From: Fen-1254 sp963769605
GTDB lineage: Bacteria; Bacteroidota; Ignavibacteria; UBA10030
DNA length: 64,000 nt
Assembly: GCA_963769605.1 (NCBI GenBank)
Contig: CAVYML010000009.1
Location: forward strand, 124,001-188,000
Direction of reading: 5' to 3'
Below are positions 44,801 through 52,787 of this stretch, piece by piece (within the stretch, counting starts at the first letter, position 1; each line of letters starts with the position of its first letter). The position numbers and the translations under genes were made by a program. The notes under the pieces are model-generated. The model ran no database searches. It saw nothing but the letters and a program-made list of their open reading frames with translations, and was not told the origin of the DNA.

Positions 44801-44893
44801 CTGGGCAGGTAAACTTTGCGAAAGAAGAACGAGGCAAGCAAGAAGAGAAGCTATCCTTCTATATCGAATCATCATTTTCCCAATTGTATTCAT
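41879..44893 (-). CDS. Hybrid-type periplasmic-propeller sensor histidine kinase (HisKA_3)
   Basis: A 1,004-residue sensor. The signal peptide is LLACLVLLSQSLPAQ. Residues about 35-620 hold a dozen two-component propeller repeats (for example DRTGNLWIGTNGGGLDVY, EDHDSSLWIGTLGGLSHF). A Y_Y_Y domain covers about 665-745 (HMVFKFRLEGLQNDW). One membrane segment follows at about 755-775, then a dimerisation helix with the phospho-acceptor His811 (SSELHDSIGQE) and a HATPase domain (FDDGPGF). Such sensors in Bacteroidota usually detect periplasmic glycans. The GxG ATP lid and C-terminal LPGKGTTLRIEI are intact. No strong ribosome site; an ATG at 44875 is an alternative start. Confidence 0.93.
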   Translation of the reverse strand: MNTIGKMMIRYRRIASLLACLVLLSQSLPAQYILNQWTTTKGLPQNSVNAIAQDREGYLILGTFSGLVKFDGVKFAHIDVIDNKMLSNRILSLLFDDQQTLWIGSEGGGLARFRNDSIRNFTGADGLDDEVITALCADRSGRVWIGTRNGIQSIFHDSIRHEPLQAPQDHRWVYSLFKDSQGILWANIGGGVYRKAENGNFEKVVFRTQNRFGAHVFLCEDHEKRLWFRDGQNIGAATDHSVSQTKYSMSFRIKREYERMIEDSLHCFWLGSIDGGLFDGGREFSKSQFTSYALPNGKNGFHIRCAFIDGEGNRWFGTEGNGLIQIKEKKISIISTDQGLSNEIIEPVMEDTKGNIWVGTNCGGLNKIFPDGKISWIPLRRQAPPVCVWSLAEDRQGGIWVGTYGDGLYYLKGNDIKVFNDRNGLTNNIILALKADRTGNLWIGTNGGGLDVYRKGTFTSYTHKDGLVNDNISYIYEDHDSSLWIGTLGGLSHFVKGRFTNYTIADGLTNNYVRSIYRDSDGILWIGTYGGGLLSYSEGIFKAITTKNGLFDNVVSAIVDDGKGCFWMTCNRGIYCVNRRMLVDYINDRISEIYCTAYGIEEGLLSDETNGGFQPAAWKTKDDRILFPTVKGLAILPLASASITDAHVPPVHIERVIVNQKEYSTGPKIIIPYGNQHIEIQYTALSFSDYQHMVFKFRLEGLQNDWVVAGQRRSAFYSGLPPGDYRFQVIAANNGLWNETGAMVDMTVPPPWWGTWKFRGSVFFIVVLSGFLLYYQRKRIRLQKELEHLEFSRKLIDSVEQERRIISSELHDSIGQELLIIKNRALLALQEPKKKNILEQMEEISSAASHAIDQTREISYNLRPYQIDQLGLKKALESITTRIAKVSSTKFDVHIDEINEVVPKEWQIHLYRIVQECVGNVSKHAKANECRMSVLFKKPYIVIEVFDDGPGFMTAKRRKKSQERRGIEFQSMAEHIRILGGTFELHSLPGKGTTLRIEILLRGN

Positions 44894-44923
44894 AGAAGCA
44901 TCGATTCATTTGGAGCCCATTTT

Positions 44924-44956
44924 AGTTGGAGCCCATCTAAAAGATGGACTCCAACT
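44924..44956. repeat. Palindromic repeat, copy C
   Basis: AGTTGGAGCCCATCT (44924-44938), AAA, AGATGGACTCCAACT (44942-44956) with one mismatch; a partial second left arm (TTTGGAGCCCATTTTAG) precedes it at 44909. It lies between the argD stop (44991) and the kinase start, as a 3' structure of argD. Confidence 0.82.
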
Positions 44957-44990
44957 AAGAGCGGGAAACAAAGCGTCTGCACACTGCCCG

Positions 44991-46175
44991 TTATCGTTTC
45001 GTCTGGAGAATCGAGCGTATTTCAAACATGAGAGCCTCGCATTGTTCCTCTTCGACAAGATACGGAGGAAGCAGGCGCAGCACCGTTGTATTCGTACAAT
45101 TTGCAAGGAATCCGCGCAGGAGCAATTCATCAACAAGAGGCTGAGCATCTTCATATAGTTCGATGCCGATCATGCAGCCGATGCCGCGCACTTCCTTTAT
45201 CCTCCGTGGAAAATCTATCTGGAGTTCCAGGGCTTTGGATTTGATTGAGACGCCGATATCGGATGCTTTATTCATGAGTTTCTTTTCAAGGATCTCATCT
45301 ACAACAGCACACCCTGCCGCGCAGGCAACAGGATTGCCGCCAAACGTCGTGCCGTGCGAACCGCCTGCAAAGATATCGGCCACGCGGCCGTTTCCGAGGA
45401 TTGCACCCAGAGGCAGACCGCCGCCGATGGCTTTGGCCAAAACGACGATGTCGGGGTGAACATCGAAATTCTGAAATGCAAAAAATTTTCCGGTTCTCCC
45501 AACTCCCGTTTGGATCTCATCGGCAATAATTAAGAAACCGAATTGCTTTTGCAGTGCAGCTAAGCTCTTGACGAATTCAGCGCTGACGACATTGACTCCT
45601 CCTTCACCCTGGATGAACTCGAGAATGACGGCGAGCGTCGTAGTACCGGCTTTCCGGATCAGGTCTTTAACGTTATTGAATTCCACGGAATCGGTATCCG
45701 GCAAAAACGGTTCATAACCATCCCGGTACTTCGGCCTTTCCGTCAATGACAAAGCCCCCATCGTTCTTCCATGAAAAGAATTGGTCATGGAAAGCAGGCG
45801 CGTCTTGCCGTTTTTCTTGCCCCATTTCCGGGAAAGTTTTATTGCTCCCTCGACCGCTTCCGTGCCGCTGTTCGAGAAAAAGACCTTTTCATATCCGGTG
45901 AGTTTCAAGAGCCGTTCCGCTAGTTCAACCTGCGGCTCCTGAAGAAAATAGTTCGAAACATGCATATAGCGGTGTATTTGTTTTTCCACGGCGGCGATGA
46001 TGCGGGGATGACAGTGGCCAAGCGCATTTACGGCAAGTCCGCCAAAAAAATCGGTGCAGCGCTTGCCGTCTTTTGTGTATATGTAGACGCCTTCAGCCCT
46101 TTCTATTTCGAGCGGCAGGCGATGATAGGTATGAAAAAAATATTTTTCATCTTTTTGAAACCACGTCTCAGACAC
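44991..46175 (-). CDS. argD: Acetylornithine/ornithine-type class III aminotransferase
   Basis: A 394-residue PLP enzyme. The pocket motif SGTEAVEGAIKLSRKW, IIADEIQTGVGRTGKFFAFQ and the Schiff-base lysine in LAKAIGGGLPLGA are seen, along with GTTFGGNP. Best match by layout is ArgD, which makes N-acetylornithine in arginine synthesis; ornithine or lysine aminotransferase cannot be excluded, and no other arg gene is near. GTG 46175 follows GAGG and stands 1 nt after the coaE stop. Confidence 0.85.
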   Translation of the reverse strand: MSETWFQKDEKYFFHTYHRLPLEIERAEGVYIYTKDGKRCTDFFGGLAVNALGHCHPRIIAAVEKQIHRYMHVSNYFLQEPQVELAERLLKLTGYEKVFFSNSGTEAVEGAIKLSRKWGKKNGKTRLLSMTNSFHGRTMGALSLTERPKYRDGYEPFLPDTDSVEFNNVKDLIRKAGTTTLAVILEFIQGEGGVNVVSAEFVKSLAALQKQFGFLIIADEIQTGVGRTGKFFAFQNFDVHPDIVVLAKAIGGGLPLGAILGNGRVADIFAGGSHGTTFGGNPVACAAGCAVVDEILEKKLMNKASDIGVSIKSKALELQIDFPRRIKEVRGIGCMIGIELYEDAQPLVDELLLRGFLANCTNTTVLRLLPPYLVEEEQCEALMFEIRSILQTKR

Positions 46176-46176
46176 G

Positions 46177-46806
46177 TTATTCCTCGCTTGTTAATTTTTG
46201 AAACACGGAAAAGAGAAGTTTTACTTTTTCTTCAAGTTCACCGAGAGACCCGTTGTTATGCAGAACATAGTCCCCCTTCGCCGCTTTTTTTTGCGGATCA
46301 ATCTGAGCATGCATGCGGGCTCGTATTTCATTCTCATGAATATGATCCCGTTCCTGTACACGCCGAATTCGAACAGACTCCGCAGCATCGACGACTACAA
46401 CGGCATCGAGATATCTGTCCATGCCGGATTCATAAACCAGCGCCGCTTCGACAATTGCCATTGTGTGGCCTGCTTCCTGCAGGCGGGCTGTCCGGCGAGC
46501 AATTTCTTTTTGTACGGCAGGATGCAAAATCGCCTCGATCTTTTTACGCATCGGGGGGCTGGAAAAAATTTTAGATGCGACAAATGCCCGGTCCAAATTC
46601 CCTTCGTAGCTGTATGCTTCCGGGCCCAGTGCAGAAACGAGTTTTTTCCGGACCGCGGCATCAGCTTCGCTTATTTCTTTAGACAGATCATCGGCAAAAA
46701 GGACAGGGATGCCGAGACGGGAGAACATTTCCACGACAACGGATTTTCCACTGCCGATTCCGCCGGTTACACCGACCGTATAAAGAGATTTTTTTTTCTT
46801 CACCAT
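46177..46806 (-). CDS. coaE: Dephospho-CoA kinase
   Basis: A 209-residue P-loop kinase for the last step of coenzyme A synthesis. The Walker A motif is VGVTGGIGSGKS at about residues 11-22, followed by FADDLSKEI, LHPAV, and the lid segment RRVQERDHIHENEIRARMHAQI. The C-terminus carries DYVLHNNGSLGELEEKV, the family's conserved Asn region. It lies between rny and argD on the minus strand. Confidence 0.95.
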   Translation of the reverse strand: MVKKKKSLYTVGVTGGIGSGKSVVVEMFSRLGIPVLFADDLSKEISEADAAVRKKLVSALGPEAYSYEGNLDRAFVASKIFSSPPMRKKIEAILHPAVQKEIARRTARLQEAGHTMAIVEAALVYESGMDRYLDAVVVVDAAESVRIRRVQERDHIHENEIRARMHAQIDPQKKAAKGDYVLHNNGSLGELEEKVKLLFSVFQKLTSEE

Positions 46807-46900
46807 CGGTTCTGCCCTGCTTTTAAACGCTGCCGGTTTTTTTGAAGATTATCCTCATATCTATTCGATGCAACGGAATCCGGATATCCGCTATCACGAA

Positions 46901-48462
46901 TTATTTTGCCACCGCAATCGACCGGAATTCCCGTACAACGACAACTTTGATTTGCCCGGGATATTCCATTTCCTGTTCTATTTTATTAGCGATATCGTGC
47001 GCCAATTGATCGGCTGCTGCGTCATCTAATTTGTCATGGCTGACGATAACACGAACTTCACGTCCTGCCTGAATAGCATACGTATTCAAAACGCCGTTAT
47101 ACGATTTTGCTATGCTTTCCAGTTTTTCAAGCCGTTTGATATATTCCTCGACGGACTCACGGCGTGCACCCGGGCGCGCGCCGCTGATGGCATCGGCTGC
47201 CTGAACAAGCGCGGAGATCGGATGCTCCATAGGAATATCCTCATGGTGTGACCCGACGGCATTGCACACGATCGCATGTTCGTCGTATTTTTTGCACAAT
47301 TCGTATCCGAGTAATGCATGAGGCCCCTCTACGCTCTTGTCGATTGTCTTGCCTATATCGTGGAGCAGCCCGGCCCGTTTCGCAAGCATCGGATCGAGAC
47401 GCAATTCCGATGCCATTATCCCGGTTAAGTATGCTACCTCAATACTGTGCTGCAGCAAATTCTGACCGTAACTCGAACGGTATTTCATCTTACCGATATG
47501 TTTGACGATTTCCGGATGTGCAGTATGAAGTCCGATTTCCAGCAGTGTATTCTCGCCGGTGTGAACGATCTCTTCTTCCAGTTCTTTGCGCACTTTTTCG
47601 ACGACTTCTTCAATGCGAGCCGGATGGATGCGCCCGTCGGCAATCAGCCGCTCGAGAGCGAGACGTGCAACTTCTCTCCGGAACGGATCGAATCCCGATA
47701 AAATGACGGCTTCGGGTGTATCATCGACAATGACATCGACACCTGTAGCCGCTTCGAACGCACGAATATTTCTTCCTTCGCGTCCGATGATGCGGCCCTT
47801 CATTTCATCGCTTCCGACATTTAAAACGCTGACTGTTGTTTCCAGCGTAAAGTCCGCAGCAGAGCGCTGTATAGCCTGAACGATCGCTTTTTGAGCTTCT
47901 TTTTTGGCTTCAACGCGTGCAGTATCGCGCATATCTTTCAGCATCTGCACCGATTCCGACTTTACGGATTCGATAAGGTTCTGATGGAGGTATTTTTTTG
48001 CCTCCTCCCGCGTTATACCGGATATTTTTTCAAGACGCAAATTCTCGTCTTCAACGAGCCGTTCAATTCTTTCTCGCGTTCGATTACACGTTTTTGCCGA
48101 TCCGCCAGATCTCTGCCGGCTGATTGCAGAGCGGTTTCTTTTTTAGTCAGCAGGTCGAGCTTGCGTTCGACATTTTCCTCGCGGTTGGCAATTTGTTTTT
48201 CGTATGCTTGAAGCTTATTACGCCGGCCCTGCGCTTCGTTCTCAAATTCCTTTTTCTTTTTGTACGATTCGTCCTTCACTTCCAGCATTTTTTCGCGCTT
48301 TGCCGTGACAGCTTCTTTTTCCGCTTCTTCAATTATTTTTTTTGCATGGTCTTCAGCACCTAATATCTTGTTGTGACCGCTTCGCGCGTTGAGAAGCCAT
48401 CCGAGAAAAAACGATCCGCCTCCGATCACAGCACCTAATAATATTAAAATATATGGATCCAT
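46901..48462 (-). CDS. rny: Ribonuclease Y, read across a one-base frameshift
   Basis: Two overlapping frames make one full-length (about 520-residue) RNase Y. The N-terminal part (48462 to about 48060) has the membrane anchor ILILLGAVIGGGSFFLGWLL and a long coiled coil. The second part has the KH domain (GRIIGREGRNIRAFEAATGVDVIVDDTPEAV), then the HD domain (LLHDIGKTIDKSVEGPHALLGYELC and GSHHEDI). Near 48058 the DNA lacks one base in the codon after LN; adding one restores ELNG-LVEDENLRLEKISGITREEAKK. RNase Y starts mRNA decay at the membrane. Confidence 0.88.
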
Positions 48463-48539
48463 ATATATATCCTCTTTCCGGAATCTTTAAAAACAAAAGC
48501 CGCACTCATCACCTCAATCAAATGTATTTGAAAGAACCT

Positions 48540-48697
48540 CTTTCCAAACACAGTGGGTACTTGCCAAAGTATTTCACACTTCCACGATCCGCTCTTCCCG
48601 ATTGAAAATCGGGAGTCGTCGCAGATTCTTCCGGATCCCGAAGAAACCGGAAAAGTGGCATGCGCTCCACGCTTATGAGTCAAGTTCCCATATTAAC
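48540..48697 (-). ncRNA. ssrS: Probable 6S RNA
   Basis: The minus strand between zapA and rny folds into a long rod like 6S RNA. The closing stem is TGGGAACTTG (48690-48681) with CAAGTACCCA (48563-48554), one mismatch. A large asymmetric bubble follows, then a stem CACTTTTCC/GGAAGTG, an inner stem GATCCG/CGGATC and an apical hairpin CTCCCGATT-TTCA-ATCGGGAAG. The place right after zapA is the classical position of ssrS in other bacteria. 6S RNA binds housekeeping RNA polymerase by mimicking an open promoter. Ends are approximate; no covariance test was possible. Confidence 0.6.
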
Positions 48698-48790
48698 AGA
48701 ATTGTAAGGTTCTTTAATATGAGTTGATTAAGGCCGATGGTGCGGCTGCAAACATTTTCGCACGTTTTGAAAAAGAACATTGCGGCGGTT

Positions 48791-49138
48791 CTACAGAGAT
48801 ACGGAATTCGTCGGCTCTGCAACCAAGCAATTATCCAGATAATTGGAAAGTTTTTCGATTTCCACCTCGATATGCTCGATATCGAGAGTATTCTTATCCT
48901 GCTCTTTCATCAAATCTTCAGTAATATTCAACGCAGTAAGAACAGCGACGGTCAAGGGCGGTTGTTCGGGAATCTTATCATGAATCTTCGTCAGCATACC
49001 GTCAACGTATAAGGCGACACGTTTTGTGAAATCTTCATTTTCCCCGCGCAGGGGATATTCGTTTCCAAAAATTTTAACGCGAATACTTTTGCCGTTCATT
49101 GCTTGGGTCAATTCTATAGAAATTATCGAATCGTTCAC
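48791..49138 (-). CDS. zapA: Cell-division protein ZapA
   Basis: A 115-residue ZapA. The core is KSIRVKIFGNEYPLRGENED, followed by KRVALYVDGMLTKIHDKIP and an amphipathic coiled-coil helix (TALNITEDLMKEQDKNTLDIEHIEVEIEKL). ZapA bundles FtsZ filaments at the division ring. The start is uncertain: GTG 49138 or ATG 49099, which begins MNGKSIRVKIFG. It follows a small coiled-coil gene that may be its partner. Confidence 0.87.
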   Translation of the reverse strand: MNDSIISIELTQAMNGKSIRVKIFGNEYPLRGENEDFTKRVALYVDGMLTKIHDKIPEQPPLTVAVLTALNITEDLMKEQDKNTLDIEHIEVEIEKLSNYLDNCLVAEPTNSVSL

Positions 49139-49169
49139 TCTTTTATACAGCGACCGCAGCCAGCCTTAC

Positions 49170-49511
49170 TCACAAGCGTGAATTGATTTTGACAATCAAC
49201 TCCTTCAGGCGGATTTTGAGTGCGTCTGTTTCCTCCTTTGATAAGAGATTGTGTCCGTTTGATTGTGCTTCACTGAGCTGGACACGTATTTGTTCGAGCT
49301 CACTCAGCTTGCTCCGGAGCTCATTCATTGTCTGATGCTCCTGTGATGCTAAACTCGCAATTCGATCTCGAAGTTCCTTGTTTTCAGACTTCAAGCGAAT
49401 AAGCGAATCCGAAACGAGGCGCGCTTTCTCCCATAATTTCTGGAGAGCTTCCTCCATGCGCCTCATGTTCTGCTTTTGTTCAGGTTCAGCTTCTATGTGC
49501 TGCTCAGGCAA
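49170..49511 (-). CDS. Small coiled-coil protein, ZapB-like
   Basis: A 113-residue protein that is almost wholly heptad-repeat helix (MEEALQKLWEKARLVSDSLIRL to LKELIVKINSRL). It starts with TTG 49511, 6 nt after GGAG; an ATG at 49466 is the alternative. Its size, coiled coil and place directly upstream of zapA suggest a ZapB-type partner, but the sequence is too simple to prove homology. It starts 46 nt after the pheT stop. Confidence 0.65.
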   Translation of the reverse strand: MPEQHIEAEPEQKQNMRRMEEALQKLWEKARLVSDSLIRLKSENKELRDRIASLASQEHQTMNELRSKLSELEQIRVQLSEAQSNGHNLLSKEETDALKIRLKELIVKINSRL

Positions 49512-49556
49512 ATTCCGCTCCTGTTTTTCCTATGGTGGACACGGTAAACCCGTGCT

Positions 49557-51977
49557 TTAACTTCGTAAGATTCCCTTGCATCGATGCTGAACAGTTTGTA
49601 TGATAACAGCCATAGTCTCGTCGATTTCATCGTCTTTTAATGTACGATCGGATGCTTGAAATTCCAAAGCGTACGCAAGACTCTTTTTGCCTTTGCCAAG
49701 CTGTTCACCGATGTAAACATCGAACAACGTAACCTTCTTCAACAATACTCCTCCCGCTTCGTGCAGAACTTCCTCCACTTCCTGCTGCGGAAGATCCCCG
49801 TCCACGGTAAAAGCTACGTCTCTCATGACTTCCGGAAACTTCGGCAAGGGAGAAAATTGCCGCTTGGTAATCCAGTTGTCACAAATCGTTTCGACACTTA
49901 ATTCACAAACATAAACCGCTTCATCAATATCGAGTTTTACGGTTGTCTGCTTTTTTATTTCCCCAAAGAACCCGGCATAAACGCCATTTATTTCAATGCG
50001 TATGCCCTGTTCAGTTAAAGGGTTATCGGTATCATAATAAATAAAACGATAGTTGTCAAGGTTAAACTTCTCCAGCAGAGCCGAAACATGACCCTTCAAG
50101 TCAAGGAGATCAAACTTACGCTGCGGAACGCCGTAACTCAATATCCCCGCGGCTCCGCTTAAAAGCATAAGCAGCCGTTGTTCCTCTTTATATACGGAAA
50201 GGTCATCCGGCAATGCATCGGAAAGCTTTGAAAAAACGTTTCCAATTTCGAAAACTTGCAAATCCTTTATACCGTAATTACGGTTATGAGCCGTAACTTT
50301 TAGCGCTCCGGGAATCAAACTTGTCCGCAAAACCCCCATTTCGGCGCTGACGGCATTGATGACCTTGATTGGCTCTGCACTGGCAAGCAATGCGGTTCCC
50401 TCATCGTAAAGTCCGATTGTCAGAATTTCATGGAAACCAGTTCCGATCAGATATTCGCGAAGACGATCTTCAAAAAAATCCGTTCTTACATTTGCAGTAA
50501 AATCGATGGAAGCGTGGGTTTTAGTTTCTATATTATCATAACCGTACACTCTTGCCGCTTCCTCTATAATATCGATTTCCTCGACGATATCATTTCGGTA
50601 GCTGGGAACGGTGACCGCAAGCTCGTTGTCCGAAACGGATCGAGTCTGCAATCCGATCTTTTCCAGAAGCGCGCTTATCCGCTCCTTCGTCAAGTTTATT
50701 CCGACGACCGAATTTATCCGGGAAATGCGTGCAGTCACGACGAGCGGTTCCTGCCTGCCGGGATACGCATCAAGTACGCCGCCCAAAATTTCACCGCCGG
50801 CAAGTTCTTGAATCATTTGTGCGGCACGATCGACTGCAGCGGCGGTCATACCGATATCAGCGCCGCGTTCGAACCTGTACGACGCCTCGGTTGAAAGTCC
50901 CAAATATTTTGAAGTGCGGCGAATGGACGACGGGTCGAAATACGCTCCCTCAATAAGCACATCGACTGTCGAATTGCTGATCTCCGTATTTGCCCCTCCC
51001 ATGACGCCGGCCACGGCGATAAATTTTTCCGCATCGCAGATCATCAGCGTTCCCGAAGGCAGTATTCGTTCTTTGCCGTCAAGAGTTGTAAATCGATCAC
51101 CCTCCTTCGCCGTACGGACAACGATCGTATGACCCGCAAGCGTATTGTAATCGAACGTGTGAAGAGGATGTCCCGTTTCCATCAGAACGAAGTTGGAAAC
51201 ATCGACGACATTATTAATGGGACGAACGCCGATTGACGACAGCAGATCCTGCAGCCATTTCGGCGACGGCGCGATTTTTACGTTTAGAACGACGCGCGCC
51301 GAATATCTCGGGCAACCTTTTGCGTCTTCGATTTTAATCGATGCCGCCTCATGTGCGGGACGTTCGCTTTCATCGAACGCCACGGCAGGAATCTGAATTT
51401 TTTTATCGGCGAGTATGGCAATTTCCCGCGCGACTCCGATATGGCTGAGGCAGTCTGCACGATTCGGCGTAATGCCGATTTCATAGATCACGTCATTTTT
51501 ACCGAGATACTCGGCAAGCGGGGTGCCCGGTTTTGCAGCGGCATCGAGAACCATTATGCCGCTTGCGTCGGTTCCCAGTTCCAGTTCCACCTGCGAACAA
51601 ATCATGCCGAAAGATTCAAAACCGCGTATCTTTGTGCGCTGAATGACGAACGGTTTTCCTTCCGGATCGTGTTGATTATACGGCACGACCGCACCGATGA
51701 GCGCCACTGCGACCTTCTGACCTGCCGCAACATTTGGAGCACCGCAGACGATATCAAGAACCGAAATCCCGGCATCGACCTTGCATAATGAAAGTCTATC
51801 TGCCTTCGGATGCTTTTCCTTGCTTACAACTTCGCCGACGACAAATTTCTCGTACTTCTTCGATAGATCTTCATAGCTTTCAATTTCCAGGCCCAGCATA
51901 GAAAGCTCTTCCGAGAGACGATCCGGCGGAAGATCGAATTCAACAAACTTTTTCAGCCAATTTTGTGAAACTTTCAT
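49557..51977 (-). CDS. pheT: Phenylalanyl-tRNA synthetase beta subunit
   Basis: An 806-residue subunit. It has the N-terminal tRNA-binding domain (VVGEVVSKEKHPKADRLSLCKVD), the B3/B4 editing domain (RPINNVVDVSNFVLMETGHPLHTFDYN), the B5 domain, the synthetase-like core (HNRNYGIKDLQVFEIGNVF) and a C-terminal ferredoxin-fold anticodon-binding domain (PLPKFPEVMRDVAFTVD). The ATG is 4 nt after the stop of the endonuclease gene and no ribosome site is visible, so translation is likely coupled to that foreign gene rather than to pheS. Confidence 0.96.
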   Translation of the reverse strand: MKVSQNWLKKFVEFDLPPDRLSEELSMLGLEIESYEDLSKKYEKFVVGEVVSKEKHPKADRLSLCKVDAGISVLDIVCGAPNVAAGQKVAVALIGAVVPYNQHDPEGKPFVIQRTKIRGFESFGMICSQVELELGTDASGIMVLDAAAKPGTPLAEYLGKNDVIYEIGITPNRADCLSHIGVAREIAILADKKIQIPAVAFDESERPAHEAASIKIEDAKGCPRYSARVVLNVKIAPSPKWLQDLLSSIGVRPINNVVDVSNFVLMETGHPLHTFDYNTLAGHTIVVRTAKEGDRFTTLDGKERILPSGTLMICDAEKFIAVAGVMGGANTEISNSTVDVLIEGAYFDPSSIRRTSKYLGLSTEASYRFERGADIGMTAAAVDRAAQMIQELAGGEILGGVLDAYPGRQEPLVVTARISRINSVVGINLTKERISALLEKIGLQTRSVSDNELAVTVPSYRNDIVEEIDIIEEAARVYGYDNIETKTHASIDFTANVRTDFFEDRLREYLIGTGFHEILTIGLYDEGTALLASAEPIKVINAVSAEMGVLRTSLIPGALKVTAHNRNYGIKDLQVFEIGNVFSKLSDALPDDLSVYKEEQRLLMLLSGAAGILSYGVPQRKFDLLDLKGHVSALLEKFNLDNYRFIYYDTDNPLTEQGIRIEINGVYAGFFGEIKKQTTVKLDIDEAVYVCELSVETICDNWITKRQFSPLPKFPEVMRDVAFTVDGDLPQQEVEEVLHEAGGVLLKKVTLFDVYIGEQLGKGKKSLAYALEFQASDRTLKDDEIDETMAVIIQTVQHRCKGILRS

Positions 51978-51981
51978 AATT

Positions 51982-52776
51982 TTAGATAATATGTTTTTTG
52001 TATTCTTCGAGATCTTTTTCTGTCATCTGTTCTTGCGGAACAAGACGATAATGCCTTTCGACTGAAATTTTTATACCATCATCAGTTTCTTCCAGCTCAA
52101 ACATCGCGATCGTATGATCATTCATAAACTGCGATGCGATAGGCCGACATAGAAGCGAAGGAAACTTTTCTTTGCAAAGTGCAAAATCTTGTTCAATCTG
52201 TACGACGCCGAGTTTATCCTTCTTTCCTTTTGCCTGAACAGGTATTACATAATGTGCTCCATGTCTATCCAACCCAATATAAATTTCGTCAGTTTCGACC
52301 TGTCCCATGTCGGCAATTGATGTCCGCAAATGGCTTTGCAGCGAATAACATGTGATTCCTGTAAACATATCAACTAAACGATTATATCTTACCTTTGCCA
52401 GTAAAGCTTGTTCGTCCGACAAAGCATATTTTGCTATTATACCTGGCGTGGAGTCCGGGATTTTAATTTCCGCCATTGATTGAGGAACAATGTTTGTTAA
52501 TCCGGCTGCTACAAACGCATAGATTGCTTTTCCCTTAGGACGAATAATCCATTGCCTGCCTTTCGGCGCTTTTTTTATAATCGACTCCGGTAAATCCGCC
52601 CTGTATCGAAAGCTATAGACAAGATCCCCTAAATTTTTAGGCAAAATGATCTTAAGCTCTTTCGCAACACGTTCAATGTCTTCTCGTTTGAAAATTACTT
52701 CATGGCCGCCTGCACGGTAATTATTTAAAAAAATCTTCTCGATGATCTTCGTATATCGATTCTTGGATGATTCCAT
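51982..52776 (-). CDS. Putative type II restriction endonuclease
   Basis: A 264-residue protein encoded directly after a DNA methyltransferase. A PD-(D/E)xK-like centre is visible: an acidic cluster ETDEIYIGLD (residues 161-170) followed at the right distance by YVIPVQAKGKKDKLG, with Gln181-x-Lys183 in the E/QxK position, then an EQDF helix. The recognition sequence is unknown. AAGGA 8 nt before the ATG. The pairing with the methyltransferase is the main support; fold assignment needs a profile search. Confidence 0.68.
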   Translation of the reverse strand: MESSKNRYTKIIEKIFLNNYRAGGHEVIFKREDIERVAKELKIILPKNLGDLVYSFRYRADLPESIIKKAPKGRQWIIRPKGKAIYAFVAAGLTNIVPQSMAEIKIPDSTPGIIAKYALSDEQALLAKVRYNRLVDMFTGITCYSLQSHLRTSIADMGQVETDEIYIGLDRHGAHYVIPVQAKGKKDKLGVVQIEQDFALCKEKFPSLLCRPIASQFMNDHTIAMFELEETDDGIKISVERHYRLVPQEQMTEKDLEEYKKHII

Positions 52777-52787
52777 CTTCAGATTCC

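Noticed and set aside
48490..48683. Small minus-strand ORF of 79 codons between zapA and rny
   Set aside because: The sequence is better explained by the paired structure of the 6S RNA candidate; the peptide is low in hydrophobic pattern and has no ribosome site.
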